Of a stretch of 64,000 nt of DNA, positions 35,601 through 50,200 are shown in pieces. The translations under genes were made by a program, and so were the position numbers. The DNA is from Vandiemenella viatica (Eukaryota > Arthropoda > Insecta > Orthoptera > Morabidae): assembly GCA_031002005.1 (NCBI GenBank), contig CM061914.1, forward strand, positions 18,462,148-18,526,147, read 5' to 3'. Position 1 is the stretch's first letter. The number at the start of each line of letters is the position of its first letter. Under the pieces are notes generated by a model, which ran no database searches, was not told the DNA's origin, and saw only the letters and a program-made list of their open reading frames with translations.

Positions 35601-38600
35601 TATAACACACATCAAGAAGCTTTAAGCCACTGTCCTTGTACACATCATGTATTTAGGGAGTTTGGCAGTCTCTAGCATAGGTTTACACATTGGCTACAAT
35701 TGATATTCTTTCAATAGAAGTTTTCTATTTTGTAAGTCAATGGATTAGCTGGTTGTAGATGAATGTCACACATGGTCTGAATTGGCTGTATTTTTTTACT
35801 TGTAGTGGACATGTTCTCATAACCTGTTGTCTACTGTACAGCCAGTTTGTTCATTTTAGACTAACCTACTACAACTGCAAGGAATCTCAAACAACAAGCC
35901 TCCAATAAAATACAATCTGACCACACAAAACTGGCTGTCTCTCACGTGGAGACCATCAGACATGTTAAGAATGGATTCAATCCATGGGCGCCGGCAGGAT
36001 TGCTTCTAGGGTGGTGCACCAGGGCTGCATTGGTGCCCCCCCCCCCCCCCCCATCGGCCCAAAAATTTCCGGGCTGGGCGACCTTTTTTTTTAGCTCTAC
36101 TACTGCCCAGACGGTGACCTGGGATGTCAGGGGGGTGCAACTGCACCCCCTTGCACCCCCCTCCCGGTGCCCATGATTCAATCTCTTTCATATATGTTGA
36201 AGGGTACACAGTATATATGTTTCTGGTTTAGTCATTTCTCAAAATGCACCCTAGTTTTTGAGATATTTGCATGCAAATAAACAAAAAAATTCTAATGCCA
36301 GGTATATAGATAATTATTGCCCCGTCTTATCAAATGGCAGCGTGGTCTATGGGACAGGGTGTTAGTTTCATAATTTTCTGAAGCAAGTTCAAATCCCTGC
36401 AGAATCAAATATTTTTATCTTATCTTTGACTTATTTATTTTTTAAAAAACTTCATTTACACACTTTTATTGCACAAAATAAAATTTAAAACAAATCAAAT
36501 TGCTTATAACAGATACACCAAACGTAATTTCGGCCGATATATCAACAATGGCTTCTAATATGCCTCCCCCACACCCAAAGAAATTAAGTCAGGAGGCAAA
36601 TCTGCTAGTAAACTGGAATCTGACAAGAATTTTGCAATGTTTATAATCATTTGGCACTTGTTCTTCCATTTCCTTGTTGAGCTCTATTTTTCATCACGGT
36701 TAGGCCTACTATTTTATTTTTAACCATTTTCACATGACTGTTCTTGGAACAAATTGAGTGTAGAAGAAAGAAAGAAAAAACTATCTTCCCAATGCTCCGT
36801 ATTTTGTTTAAAATACCTCTTGATGATATACAAGTAAAAAAATGACCAAGATGTAATAAATTAAATGATAGTAACAATTTCAATTGAAAACGCACTGAAA
36901 AACTTAACAAAAAGTGAAAAAATAATGTAAGAATGGAGACTTTCCTGACGTATGATTGCAATGAAATTTTAAAGAGGGTGCAGCCGATTTGTGTTGTGAA
37001 AATATAATCTGTCGTTAGATTAGTGAAATCATTATGAAAGAAAATAACGCTGAATTGTAGGTAATATGATTTGTTTTAAATATTATTTCATACAATAAAA
37101 GTATGTAAATGAAGTTTAAACAGAATAAGTAAGTCAAGCTTGACAATTTCTGAAGATAAAAGTAAATAAAAATACTTGATTCTGCAGGGATTTGAACTCT
37201 GGCCAGAAAATTGTGAAACTAACATCCTATCCCATATACCACACCACCATTTGGTAAGATGGGGCAATAATTAGCTATATACCTGACAGAATTTTCTTTT
37301 ATTTGCATGCGAATATCTCAAAAATTTTGAGAAATAACTATACGACAGACATATATGCTGTTTACCCTTCAACACATGTGAAGGAGATTGAAATCTGTAC
37401 TTAACATTTCTGATGGTTCCCGAATGGTAACCTGTTGAGTAATGTCGACATCAAGGTACAGCACCTCCTTGGTTAAAGTGAGACTATCCCCTCTACAATC
37501 TGTGTTTATCACTTATGAGATTCCTCACAGTTGTAGATTAATCTATGTTGGAGAGACTGGCCACATGGTAGACAGCATGTTATGAAAACAAATCTGTCAT
37601 CACCAGTAAAATGATGCAATCAAGTTGGCCATTGCGTAGTATTCATCAACAACCAATCAGGTAGTCAACTTTCATAATATTAGACAACTTTAGAAAGAAG
37701 GTTAAAAACGCGCCATTACCTCGTGCCAGACACCCTGGTAACATCAACAAGGACAGAGGTCTAAGGCCACCTGACGCATGGTATTCTTTGTTACAAAGAG
37801 AACATCTCATATTAAGACCCTCACCAAGCTGCCCAAAGGCTGTAATCACCTCATTGGCCAGAGCAGCTGAAACTTCCAGGATGCTTCCAAATGTTCCAGA
37901 TGGAAGGTTAGTTTTGATTAGTAAATTGTATGGAACACAAGGTAGTGCAGCTCTGCCCTACAATATGACAAAAGTATGTGTTAAAATATCAGCATTTTAT
38001 ACTATGATGCACTGCCATCTAGATAGCATAGAAACTAAATTTTATATTGTTATTGCAAGGAATTCCTTAATTTTATTTTAATTTTATTATTTATCTTTAT
38101 TGAAAAAACATTAAGTGACCACCCAGCATTTGTAATGAAGTAGTAAAATATGTATTTTAAAAGACGTAACTCATTCAAAATAATATAGTCATCTCCGAAC
38201 CATTCAATACAGAAAAATTGAAGTTTTATAGTGAAAAATATTATAAAAGACTAACCATCTACACGCAAAATCATTAACACTTATTGCTTTGGACTCTTTT
38301 TTTTATGGTTATACACCTCATCAACATCAAGGTCATTAGAGGCAGGAAAGAATGGGCACGCTGAATGTGAAGGAATTCGGCCATGGCCTTTTTAAAGGAA
38401 GCATCCCAGCATTTGCCAGGAGTGATCTGGAGAAAGCACGGAAAACCCAAATCTGGAACACTTATTGTATTCGTTTGATAACTTGCCAGTAACTTTTTAG
38501 TGCAACCTGTGAAGTAGGAATAATTGGCTTATGCTGGAACATTTCTTGTTATTTTTTATTATTATTTAATTATTGTTTTTCTTGCAGTTATTTCTTTAAA

Positions 38601-41600
38601 GCACCTCCTCACTAATTGTAACTGGAATAATATTTGCAGCTATTCATATGCATGATATAAATATGATATTTGAATATTCCTTAGTCTCGATTAGGATTTT
38701 TTATTTTAAATGATGAAAACCCATACTGTATGAACAGGTATATATTATATCCTGCACAATTATCTTTGAGTTTGGTGCTTCCTCATATGGTATTTATCTC
38801 TAAATCCCTTATTTCTTTTAATTTATTTATCCCAATGACAGTTCATACCACTTTAGAGCATAATTATTATTTTTAAAAAAAATCAAGCTACAAAAATTAT
38901 TCATTTCCCACTCTAAATTTCTCACACAATCTTTAGATATTCAATTAAACCACCGAACACACCCAAAAACTAGGACAGGCATAGTGGGCGACTTCTGGAG
39001 AGTAAATATACGAGCTCTTAGAATTGACAATTTCATCATATATGGTTACAATCAAGTCATTACAGGTGTATTGTCAGATTGTGTTTTGAAAAACAAGTCA
39101 ATTAGGACACCCATAATTACTTCAATATGCTATATGAGCTACTCAGAACTTTTATGATAAGATCATAATTGATTGACAGTAGTGGTCTCTTAAGTTATTG
39201 CTACCTAAAAACCACTAACTTCTAGTGGAGACAGGCCCTTCTTTAATAGAGGATGAGGTATAGTGTATCTGCAAACAACATTCATTAGAGCCAAACACTA
39301 CAGTTTGTGAAAACTGTAACACCAAGGAGACATGTAGTTACAGTTAAATTTATTCCACAGATTAGGAACATGACGATACATAAATGATTAGAATGCAGAG
39401 TTATACATGCACTTTGATCTCGAAAATTCAGTAGGGCGTGAAGTTGTCACATGCTTCAATCAGAGTCTCTAGATGTAATGGCACGGAATCAAAGAGCCTG
39501 GATGTATTGCTGGGGAACACACTGCCATACGATATGTGGGCGTATCCACAAATCAACATCACTGGTTGCAGGTGGACCAAAACAAGTTGCTGACCAACCA
39601 TACGCAATACACGATCAACAAATGAGAAGTCAGGCAAACATTAAGGCCTGGGAATCAATTGTACCAGTCATTGTTCAAAGACAGCTGGCACGTTCCTCGC
39701 CACATGTGGCCAGGCATTGTCCTGATAAATTATGGCATGTGGAGGAGGGTCAATGCATTGGTCTCTAAAATCTCCCCAAGGTAGTAGTTGCTGTTCAGAT
39801 CACCCTCAACGTGTAGGAGGTGAGATGGCATCATGTTGCCAACAGCACCCATACCATTCACCCCAGTAACATCTAACACACAGCCATCACTATAGGATCA
39901 GTTGAAGTGGGACTTGTCACTAAACAATACAATTTACCACTCATCATGTCAGCAATGGTGTTCACGTACCCATTGAACTCTGAGACGTTCTGGTCAATAG
40001 AAGTCGATGCAATGGCATGTCATGCGTCACCTCAGCAGTGGCGTTGAACTATCGACGCAGACATGTCCACACCCACTGCAGTGATTCAACATCAAGCAAC
40101 TGTGAACAAAGTTGTTCTGTTGGTTATGGCCGTGTCGACTATGTGGCACTCATCCCTCACTATGGACACATTGTAGGCTTCAGTGTTTGCTTGTCAGTTT
40201 CTCTTCTATCCACTAGATCCACACATGCATCACTATCTTAGCAGTATCACCTGTAAGAGTCATTATGTCATGATTCCACAAACCCATTTCCCGGAGACCT
40301 ATCAATCTGCCACATTCGAACTCGCTCCCAAGCTTATGTTGCACCCTTATGTTGATGTGACACAATACGAGTCTCTTGTACTTTTCTACTTCATCTGAAC
40401 TCTCTGCACCGCTGAAGCACAACATAACTTTGACCAGTCTGGCAACACAAAAGAGGGTGCAGTGGGGTACGTGCATGCCAACTCTCTCTAATCTTAATCA
40501 CTTATTATGGTCCCATAGTTCTACACATACTCCGATTCTGCAGTTATTCAGAATATTCTGTCAGGATGTTGCAATTTCCACAAACAGTAGAATAAATTAT
40601 TACAATCAGTATACTATAAACACTTCAGTCCACAATGCTTCTACTATTTTAATTACAACTGCCTTGAGTAACACCAAGATGCTAAATTTCAAGCATCGCA
40701 GATACTACACCAAAAAAAAGGCTCGTATACACTTACATTGAAATGTGATAGCTGAGTGTTGAAGCAAATGCACGGTCCTCATTTCGTATGGTCATCTCGA
40801 TGTCGACTCGCGACTTTGTTCCAGCCAACACCGGTGCTGCTGCTTCAATTAGTTTATTATCGAGTCTCTTCTCCAGTCCAAAGTCCTAATACAGATATTA
40901 ATGACAAAATAGATTTTAAAATGGCATTACATGAAAAAAAAATATTTTAAACTATATAAAGGAACATGGGACTTTTTTTCTAAGATTGATTATAATTTTT
41001 CTACCTAAAATATCCATTATTCACGCAGTGGCATGAATTTTAATACCAGGTTTCTTAACACTTCTAATTTATTAATTTGCATCTGTAAGTTAGGTATTTC
41101 AAGTTATTAAATGAGAGCATTAGCTTTTACACTAATTCACGATTTCCTTTACAGTGTTTATAAAAACAATTAAAGAAATTTTTTTTGGTAAAAATCATTT
41201 CATTGTTCTCAAAATATTCACCTTTAGGACAGAAACACTTATAAGTGTTCAAGCCAATTCTCGAAACATTTTTTCCACTCTGATTTGTCAAAAACTGGTT
41301 TGAAATTGATTCAACAGCTTCCTGAAGTGGTGAAAACTCACCGTCTTTGCCCGTTTTTTAAATTGACATTTGGAAACAGACGGGTGTTAGGTGATAAATC
41401 AGATAAATACAACCAATGAGACATTAATTTGATTTTTTTCTCGATCAAATTATTATTATTTTTTTTTTTTTTACATGCTGTGTGACAACTGGTACAGTCA
41501 TGATTAACAATGATGTGATTTTTTCAGTCATTTTTCCTGATTGCATAAATAAGTTGAAGCAAAAAAATTATTGCATAAAATTCAGCACCTACACTTCTTT

Positions 41601-44202
41601 GAAACTCTAAAGTAATGGTTACAACGTATCAAAGAAACAATCATTTTCTTGGAAATTCTTCACAAATGAACTACTTTTGTTGGAGTTCGATCATCATGCA
41701 ACATCTAAATCAGGTGAGCATTGCTTAGTTTTCAGCTTGAACGATTAAATCCAACTTACATGGTCAAATTTTTTGAGCATCTAGCTAGCCCAAATGACAA
41801 GAATGTTTTTGAACTTCGCTCAAATTATGCAGAATCCATTTGGTAACAAATCCTTTTCACAGCTAAATATTCATTCGAAATCAAATGTTATGTCTACGGA
41901 TGCCCATCTCATGGCAATTGCTGATCCTCATACATAAATCTGCAAACAGCATTAATGTTCTCTGGAACGACCAATTTTGTCACCCTTCACAAATTTCATT
42001 AGCATGAACACACCAAAGTTATACAAATCAATTTTTTTTTTTTTTATTTTTTTTGCAACACTTAAAAAGAAAATCTTTAAAAACAATCTACTTGGAAAAT
42101 TTCTGAGCTACCGCTGTTTCAAGGACAAACAAATCTTATCACAATAAAATAACAAATTTTGTAAAAATAGAAATATCACATATCAATAGTGCCACCTAAT
42201 TCGTAAGAACTTAAAAGGCAACCCTGATAAGAGACATTGTGACTAAACTGATCTTGCAACTCACATCACTACTCTTCTATCTCTCAGAACCAAACTGTGC
42301 AAAATTTGTCACCACCCTAAAATCAGAAATGTGATACCATTGCACTAAACAGGCCCATATAATTCAATTAACCTAGAAACTACTCACCTGAGTCTCTGAT
42401 GCTGCCACAATATTAACTCCAGGACGCATGTGTAAAGCATTCTTTAAGATGAGACCAAAGTTCAACATCTTAGCCTTGGGGTTGCCACAATCACAAACCC
42501 GTAGAAGATCAGTGCGACCAACTAAATCCTGGAATTTGTGGATACCTAGCTTTGCCATATGTTCTCGGATCTGAAAGGAGTTGATTAAACAAATGTATCT
42601 TTGAAGCTTTATGTTAACAATAATAAGAGCCAAAGACTACCTCCCTTTAACAGTGTGTCAGTCACTTGAAATTATAACTGAAGAGAACTGTTTTGAATTA
42701 TTTCCATAATTAAACAGATGAAAAAACTAAATGTATACATACACATTTAGTATTTATTGTGAAAGTACTAATAACAATATCATGGAAACATTGCCTTTTT
42801 TAAATTTAAGATAGGAATAAAAATACTACTACTGAATCTTTTTATAATCCTAAAAGGTTTTTGCTTTCTTGTTTGCAATGCAAGGCATCAATTGCTATTC
42901 AAAATTAAGTGTTGATGGAATTTCACAAAGACTGCAAAAAAATTACAAAATAACCAAAATTAAAATATAACATGAATTGAAAGAGATTATACTTGTGGCA
43001 GGGCCAAAAAAAAAAAAAATCAGTTCTCAAAGTTTCCTATCTTAAGAACCAATTGCAGGGGTGGAAAGTATTCAGATGAAAGAAGTGCAATTCCATGTTG
43101 CATATATAACTTAAGGTGGGACTGATTTTGTACTGTATATCAATACTGTACCTTAGCAAATTTCTATTCATGTTTCTTTTTTAATATCATGGCTTAGTTA
43201 TAGGGGAAGTGGTGATATTATGGAACACTTTTTCGTTTAAAGCAAAATACTGAATTTTAAATGTGGCCGTTCCATAAAAAATGTTACCTGTGTTAGTTTA
43301 TACATCTATTATTAAGTATCAATAATAATTGTGATGAAAAATAAATGCATTCAATAATTACAATAGATTTTTTAACTTGCTGTAAATCATGAGCATTTTT
43401 AAGTGGGGTGGTAATATGAAAGAGATTTAAATTAATTGTAAAACAAACGTTATCGGTTTAAATTTTTATTAATGAAATTATTAAATTATATTTTGACATA
43501 ACCTGGTAGAAAATCACAATTTAAAGTGTAAAAATGAAAGAATGTAGAGTTCCGAAATGTGGCTTTGTAGTAAAGTTGTTTTTATGAACTATAACCACAA
43601 TTACATTTCACAGCTGTTTATAGTTCTTTATGAACAAAAGTCGCTGTAGTATATGTATAGTACGAGGTGGAAGGCAGAGGATGGTCACATGATTATCTTT
43701 TGTTTTTATTATGACATCTATAATCCTGTTATGAAAATAATTTCCGTCCAAAACAAAAGAGCGATTGTAAAATGAAACAGCATGTTTCATATTTCCACCC
43801 AATGCCATTTTCGAAACTGATCAATGATACTAGATTTTGATAAACAATTTCAAGGAACTAAAACCATCATTTGTAGGTTTAACTCTATTCCTAAATCGTA
43901 GAGTAGAAACCGTATGCTAATTTATAAATGAAGGAAGCAGAAAAAATACTTGAATCTAATCTTGGAAAAACTTTTGGAGGTTGTAAAACAAAGTGCGTCC
44001 ACTCACAGTTATAAAACAACGTGATACTGATCTCTGCCACCTCTAATATTGGAAATAGATCATTACAATTACCATAACTGAAGCTGCTGCCAGATGGCAT
44101 TAGTAGTCTGCAAATACTATTGTGTTTCACATTACAACCATGTTTCATATTACCACCTTCATAACGCTCTTGTGTAAAAATACAAAAGAACACAAGACTA
44201 AG

Positions 44203-44244
<42 letters not shown>

Positions 44245-47200
44245 ACTTTACAAAACATTGATTCAGCTCTAGTAAATTACTAATGTAACAGGATGCCATT
44301 TCACTTTATTTTTTCCAATTTATAGTTGAAAAAAAAGTACAATTTGATATAAATTATCAGTAAATATACCATAACCAGCATCCAGGTTTGGCATTTACTA
44401 TAGCAACCTCCTTGGAAGATAAAATGTTTTTCCGTACTTGTTCTCTGGATTAAAGCTATCCCTAAATGTTTTTGACAAGCTTATAGATATGTTATAAGTG
44501 CAAGTTTCTCATAATATGAGGGTCAGTCAAAAAGTAATGCCTCCTATTTTTTTTCTACTTAAAAAAATTAAGTTAAGTGAAAAATTTGAATTTGGCACCA
44601 TTCCTCAAACCTTCTTCTGCAATCCACTGCCGTAGTAACTTTCTGTGTCAACAGGTGGCAGCACAGCAGAAGTTTGTAAGATGGCCGACATCGATGCTCG
44701 TTTGAGACAGCGTTGTGTGATTGAATTCTTGAATGCAGAAGGTGAAACGCCCATACGCATTCATGAAAGACTGAAGAAGGTGTATGGTGTTGTGACAGTG
44801 GATGTCAGCACTGTTAGACGATGGGTTCGTCGTTGTAAGGAAGCTGAAGGGCAAACACCGTTGACTGACGAAAAGCGGAGCGGCAGGCCGGTGAGTGCAG
44901 TGACTCCACACAACATTCAGCAAGTTGATGACATCATTCGTGGTGACCGTCGGGTGACTGCAGATGAAGTGTGTCGCATTATTTCTCTTAGTAAAGGCAG
45001 TGTGATCACGATTATTAAACAATTGGGGTACTCAAAAGTTTGTGCACGGTGGGTTCCAAGAATGTTAACCGATCAGAATAAAGAGGCAAGGAAAACAATA
45101 GCCTCCCAACACTTGCAGCGCTTCCGTTTGGAGGGAGATGAGTTTCTGAAAAAAATTGTGACCGGGGACGAAACATGGGTGCATTTTTTTGAACCCGAAT
45201 CAAAGAGGCAGTCAATGGAGTGGCGTCACACAAGCTCGCCGAGGAAGAAAAAATTCAAAACTGTGCGATCGGCAGGGAAAGTTATGGCAACAGTTTTCTG
45301 GGATACAGAGGGTGTGATTCTGGTTGATTTTTTGGAGCAGGGATGCACAATAAATTCTGTTCAATACGTCACAACCCTCAAAAAACTTAAAGCACGTCTT
45401 CAGCGAGTTCGCCCAACAAAATCAATGGCAGATGTTCTTCTTTTGCATGACAATGCAAGACCACACACCAGTCGTCACACCTCTGACGAGATTGTCAAAA
45501 TTGGATGGGAAGTTTTGCTTCATCCCCCATACAGCCCTGACCTGGCACCATCAGACTTCCATCTGTTCGGGCCACTAAAAGAAGCTCATCGTGGGATTCA
45601 TTTTGAAGATGAGGAGGCCGTCAAAACATCCGTGCGTCAATGGCTTACGAAGCAGAGCTGTGATTTTTACCGTGCTGGGATACATGCCCTTGTTCAAAGA
45701 TGGACCAAAACTGTAGAGATGGGCGGAGATTACATTGAAAAATGACAAAATGATCCTCAATGTTGTGGTTTTCAACCTATGTAATTGCATTTAAATTTCC
45801 TGACAATTAAACGTAGAAAAAAAAAATAGGAGGCATTACTTTTTGACTGACCCTCGTATCTCTGAAGTAAAAAAATCAAATTGCTGGCATCAAAATAACA
45901 TTCAGTCTGACATTAGACACAAGATACTAACATTATGAATATCAAGGCATCAAATTCTACACAAGCTTAGCACAGATAAAATACAACATTACTGCTATTA
46001 ACTCAAGAACTGCAGAGGATTTACCTCTTCTGCCAGCATGAAGAGGTAGTTGATGACGTGTTCAGGTTTGCCTGCAAACTTTTTGCGAAGCACGGGATCT
46101 TGGGTCGCAATACCGACAGGACAAGTGTTCAGATGGCACTTCCTCATCATTGTACAACCCATTGCAATCAGTGGAGCTGTGCTAAATCCAAACTCATCTG
46201 CACCCAACAATGCAGCAACAACAACATCAAAACCTAGAAGCAAAATGATATGCATTTCAAAGCCGAAAGTATAACACATTGATACTACCAAACAAATTAA
46301 GTAATCTTCCACCTAATGTTAAGTCAAATTACAAACATCACCAATTATTGTGAAACTTCTCAAAATGTTGAGAGAAAAAAGTGTGTGTGTGTTTTTTTTT
46401 TAGCATATTGCTTCAACAGAATATTATTAACCTGTGCGTATTTGGCCATCTGCCTGAATTACAACTCGTGAACGCAAGTTGTTTAGAACCAACACCTGGT
46501 GTGTCTCAGCAATACCAAGTTCCCACGGAAGACCTGCATTCTTTATTCCTGTCCAGGAACTGGCACCAGTTCCACCATCATGACCTGATATCACAATGTG
46601 CTCTGCTTTACCCTGAAAACAAAATATATATTACATTGAAAATAGGGGGATAAACAGATTTAAAAAAAAACTTGCTCTTTAAGAATCTGTAATAATTATT
46701 TTTTTCTTTTCTTTCTGGATTTACACCTTGTTGACATAGGTGATTAGATGTGAGAAAATACTAGGGACATGGAGCAGAACGAAATTCGGCTATGGCCTCA
46801 TGAAGGAACCATCCCAGCATTTGCCTGGTGTGATTTGGGGAAACCATGGAAACACTAAATCTCTACAAGGGGACAGGCATTTGAGCCTGTGTTCTGTTGA
46901 ATGTGAGGCCATAAAAAAAAAATTCAACTGACTGACAGAAGTTAATTGTCGGTATTAGTTTGGTAGAGCATCATCTTTAAACTAACACAATTATTCGCAA
47001 TAATTAGAAAATTCGTGGTATGAGAACTGGCACAGAAATTCCTGTATGTACTGAAAGAATACACTCAAAAAGATACAACAAATTTAGAAAAATATTCATT
47101 CTTTGTATCATATCTGATATGCTACATGTTATACATTTTATGCCAACGAAATAACAGCATAAATTACTTCTTATACAGTAAGAATCAACATATTTTGTGA

Positions 47201-50200
47201 GAAACTTTACAATGTAGCTGAGATTATTAAGCTTTGATCTTTTTTGTTAGATCAAAACAATTCACAAAAGTGATTTCAGAACAAATATGTTTTCTGTTGC
47301 AATGTATAAATTAAGAACAACAAATGAACATTTTCAAAAATTCCGTAATAGTTCCATAAATAAACATCAAGATTATATGACGACCGCTTGATATCAAAAT
47401 CTGGAATAACCTTCAATATTGTCATTCAGTTAAAAGTAATGCTGATAAATGTGTGTCACCATGGGTTTTCTAGTTTTTTCCCCATTATTTTTGTACCACT
47501 TTTAAATTCAGCTTTGTTTACAATGCTTTCACTGCTAACTGCTACTGGTGGCAATTAAAAGAAATTACATTTTGTCAGTACTTATTTGCAATCAGAAATG
47601 GACAGGAAAACAAAAGAAATTAATTTGTATTCACACACTTCCACAGAAACTACAATAATTAAATTTAAAATGAAACTAACATAATCAAATTTAAGAATAA
47701 TTATGATCGCATGAGACTTCTCAAAATGACTGGAAATTACCTTAGCTACTCCAGATGCAACAACACCAACTCCAACCTCAGAGACAAGCTTGACAGAAAT
47801 TCGTGAATTCGGATTGGCACATTTGAGATCGTATATCAATTCTGCCAGATCTTCAATTGAGTAAATGTCATGATGGGGAGGTGGCGATATCAAGCCAACT
47901 CCAGGAACTGAGTGACGTGTTTTTGCAATATCTTTTGTAACCTGAAATGAATTTGTATGTAGTAACTTATTCTACATAAAACATTCAAAACTCAGTAAGG
48001 ATAGTTAGAACAATGTGTGCCTTATGCCATTGTAAACCCTGCACACTTAAGCATTGACTGAATGAATCATCTTAATTTAAAGAAGCTTGGAATGGACAAT
48101 AAGGAACACCTCACATTCTTGGGCAATATCTCTTAACATTTTTGTAAATGCTAAAACTATTCTGCAAACATGATTTGTGCAGAGTCACACTTCAAAAAGC
48201 TATTGGTTTACATTGTATTTTCATACCAGAAAGTATGGGCTTATGAAACTTTTAGAGTTAAACTCAAGTTTTAATGTTACTATAGTTTCATTAATATTGA
48301 TAAGTTAATCTCTCTTTTATTAAGTCTGCCTATTTTTAAAATGACTATAGAATGTCACCTTGTAGCCTGGTAATTCTCCTCCTTCCCCAGGTTTGGCTCC
48401 TTGGGCCATTTTGATCTGCAGATCATCAGCATGAGCCAAGTAAGAACTAGTCACACCAAAACGTCCACTAGCCACTTGTTTGATGGCCGACCGCTTGTTG
48501 TTGTCAGGATCCTGATCTAAGTAACGATCTGCATCCTCCCCTAAAAATTTTAAGACAATTATGTTATCTAGATCATAAGTATATTACCTATATATATTAT
48601 TAGTAAACAAAAGCATTATAAAGCTGATACATAGACATTTGGATAGGAGAATAACCACCACTTACCAAAGGTTGCTGCTGTGTCAAAACATGAAAAATCG
48701 TGTACTCGTATACAGCTTGATATTTTTAGGCTCATAACCCTGAAACAAAAGAGTGAGGCACCTACATGACAGCCTCCATCATGCAGCTACCTCACTCTAT
48801 TGTTGATAAAGGGATACAGCCCATAATTTTCAATGCTCTATGCGAGTGTACATGTCTGTATGCGTTTTGAAACGGTGGCAATCTTCAACTTTGGTAAGCA
48901 ATGGTTATTCTCCTACCCAAATGCTGCATTCATCCACTCCATAGCAGCTTTATTTATGTAGGATGGAGAAGGGAAATAAGACCCAACACTTACCACAGAT
49001 TATGGCCACTGGGAACGAAAAACTAAAAAAGACAAACACGAGTAATGCAATATTTCGGTAGTTAACCTTATTTTTGTAAGAAGGTGAGACACTTGGTGAA
49101 TGGAGGATCCACACAGCATCCCATGGCCAGAATAGGTGGTGGTGGTGGTGGTGGTGGTGGTGGTGGTGGAAGGGGGGGCAGTATAAATCAATACCCAATG
49201 CTCCAGATATATTGTTGTTGTAAGTGAGGTAATATTACCAACATAATTCATGTATGCGGATATAAATATTTAAAAACTTTAGTAAAGAAATATACACTAC
49301 AAGATCAATCAAATGTGGACAGTAACAAGTGATGTGTCTACTGGGAGGGACTTACTGGAGGTTGAGGCCTGAAGCATGTCTGGTGTCAAGGATACTCTAC
49401 TAGACCAGTTCCCATTTACAGAGTTCGCCGGAGGTTGTGGGGTCAAGGAAAACTGATGATCCTAACTGTAAAACAACTGTTGAAATTGTTCAACTTGTGG
49501 AACTAGCACGTTATTCCGTCAGATGGGATACATTGCTGGTATACACCGTTCTGATGATGATTGGGTTGGTAGTGAGGCCTATTATTTAGACTAGTACAGT
49601 GGAAGCATTTGTGTGGATATGAGGTGTGTTGTGGTGCAAGTAGGATGTCCGATGATGGAGCAGGTTTCCGTTAACCCCTTCCAACAAAATGGCAACTTCA
49701 TGTGGTGCACCATGTTCACGCCGATGAGGTTCTGTCAACTGAATGGTTCGCAGTATAAGGGGCCGCCCACTGTTTGGCAATGGCCTCCTGAAAAGAGGGC
49801 AGAAGAGCTAGGAGTGGCTCAGTACACTCTCTTGCCACTTGTGTTGGGAAATGCTCCTACAGGCAAACGTATCGCAAATAATCAACAGCATGCAGATGCA
49901 GAAGGCACTCAGACACCACTGAATTAAAGACATAGGGTATTTTTATTTATTTTTATTTTTTACTAATGACTTTACGTCTTGTCGACATCAAGGTCATTAG
50001 AGGCGGGATGGGACTGGGGGCAAGAAATGGGAAGGAATTTAGCCATAGCCTTGTAAAGGAAGCATCCAGCATTCACCTGGAGTGATTTGGGGAAACCATG
50101 GAAAACCCAATTCTGGATGCCCAGACAGGGATTCAAACCACCGTCCTCCCAAATGCGAGGCCAGAGCACTAACCACTCACCCACCATGCTCGGTAGGGTA

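Noticed and set aside
36006..36209. Proline/glycine-rich open frames over the GC-rich stretch near 36000
   Set aside because: They arise from C/G tracts inside the hAT MITE, are open on both strands, and have no family similarity.
44645..44680. Upstream extension of the mariner transposase to 44645
   Set aside because: The first codon there is GTG; in an animal gene the first ATG at 44681 gives the standard mariner N-terminus.
44648..45790. Minus-strand frames opposite the mariner transposase
   Set aside because: They are antisense shadows of the transposase; no independent evidence.
48950..49251. Histidine/threonine-rich frames near 49150
   Set aside because: They are translations of the (TGG)n microsatellite.
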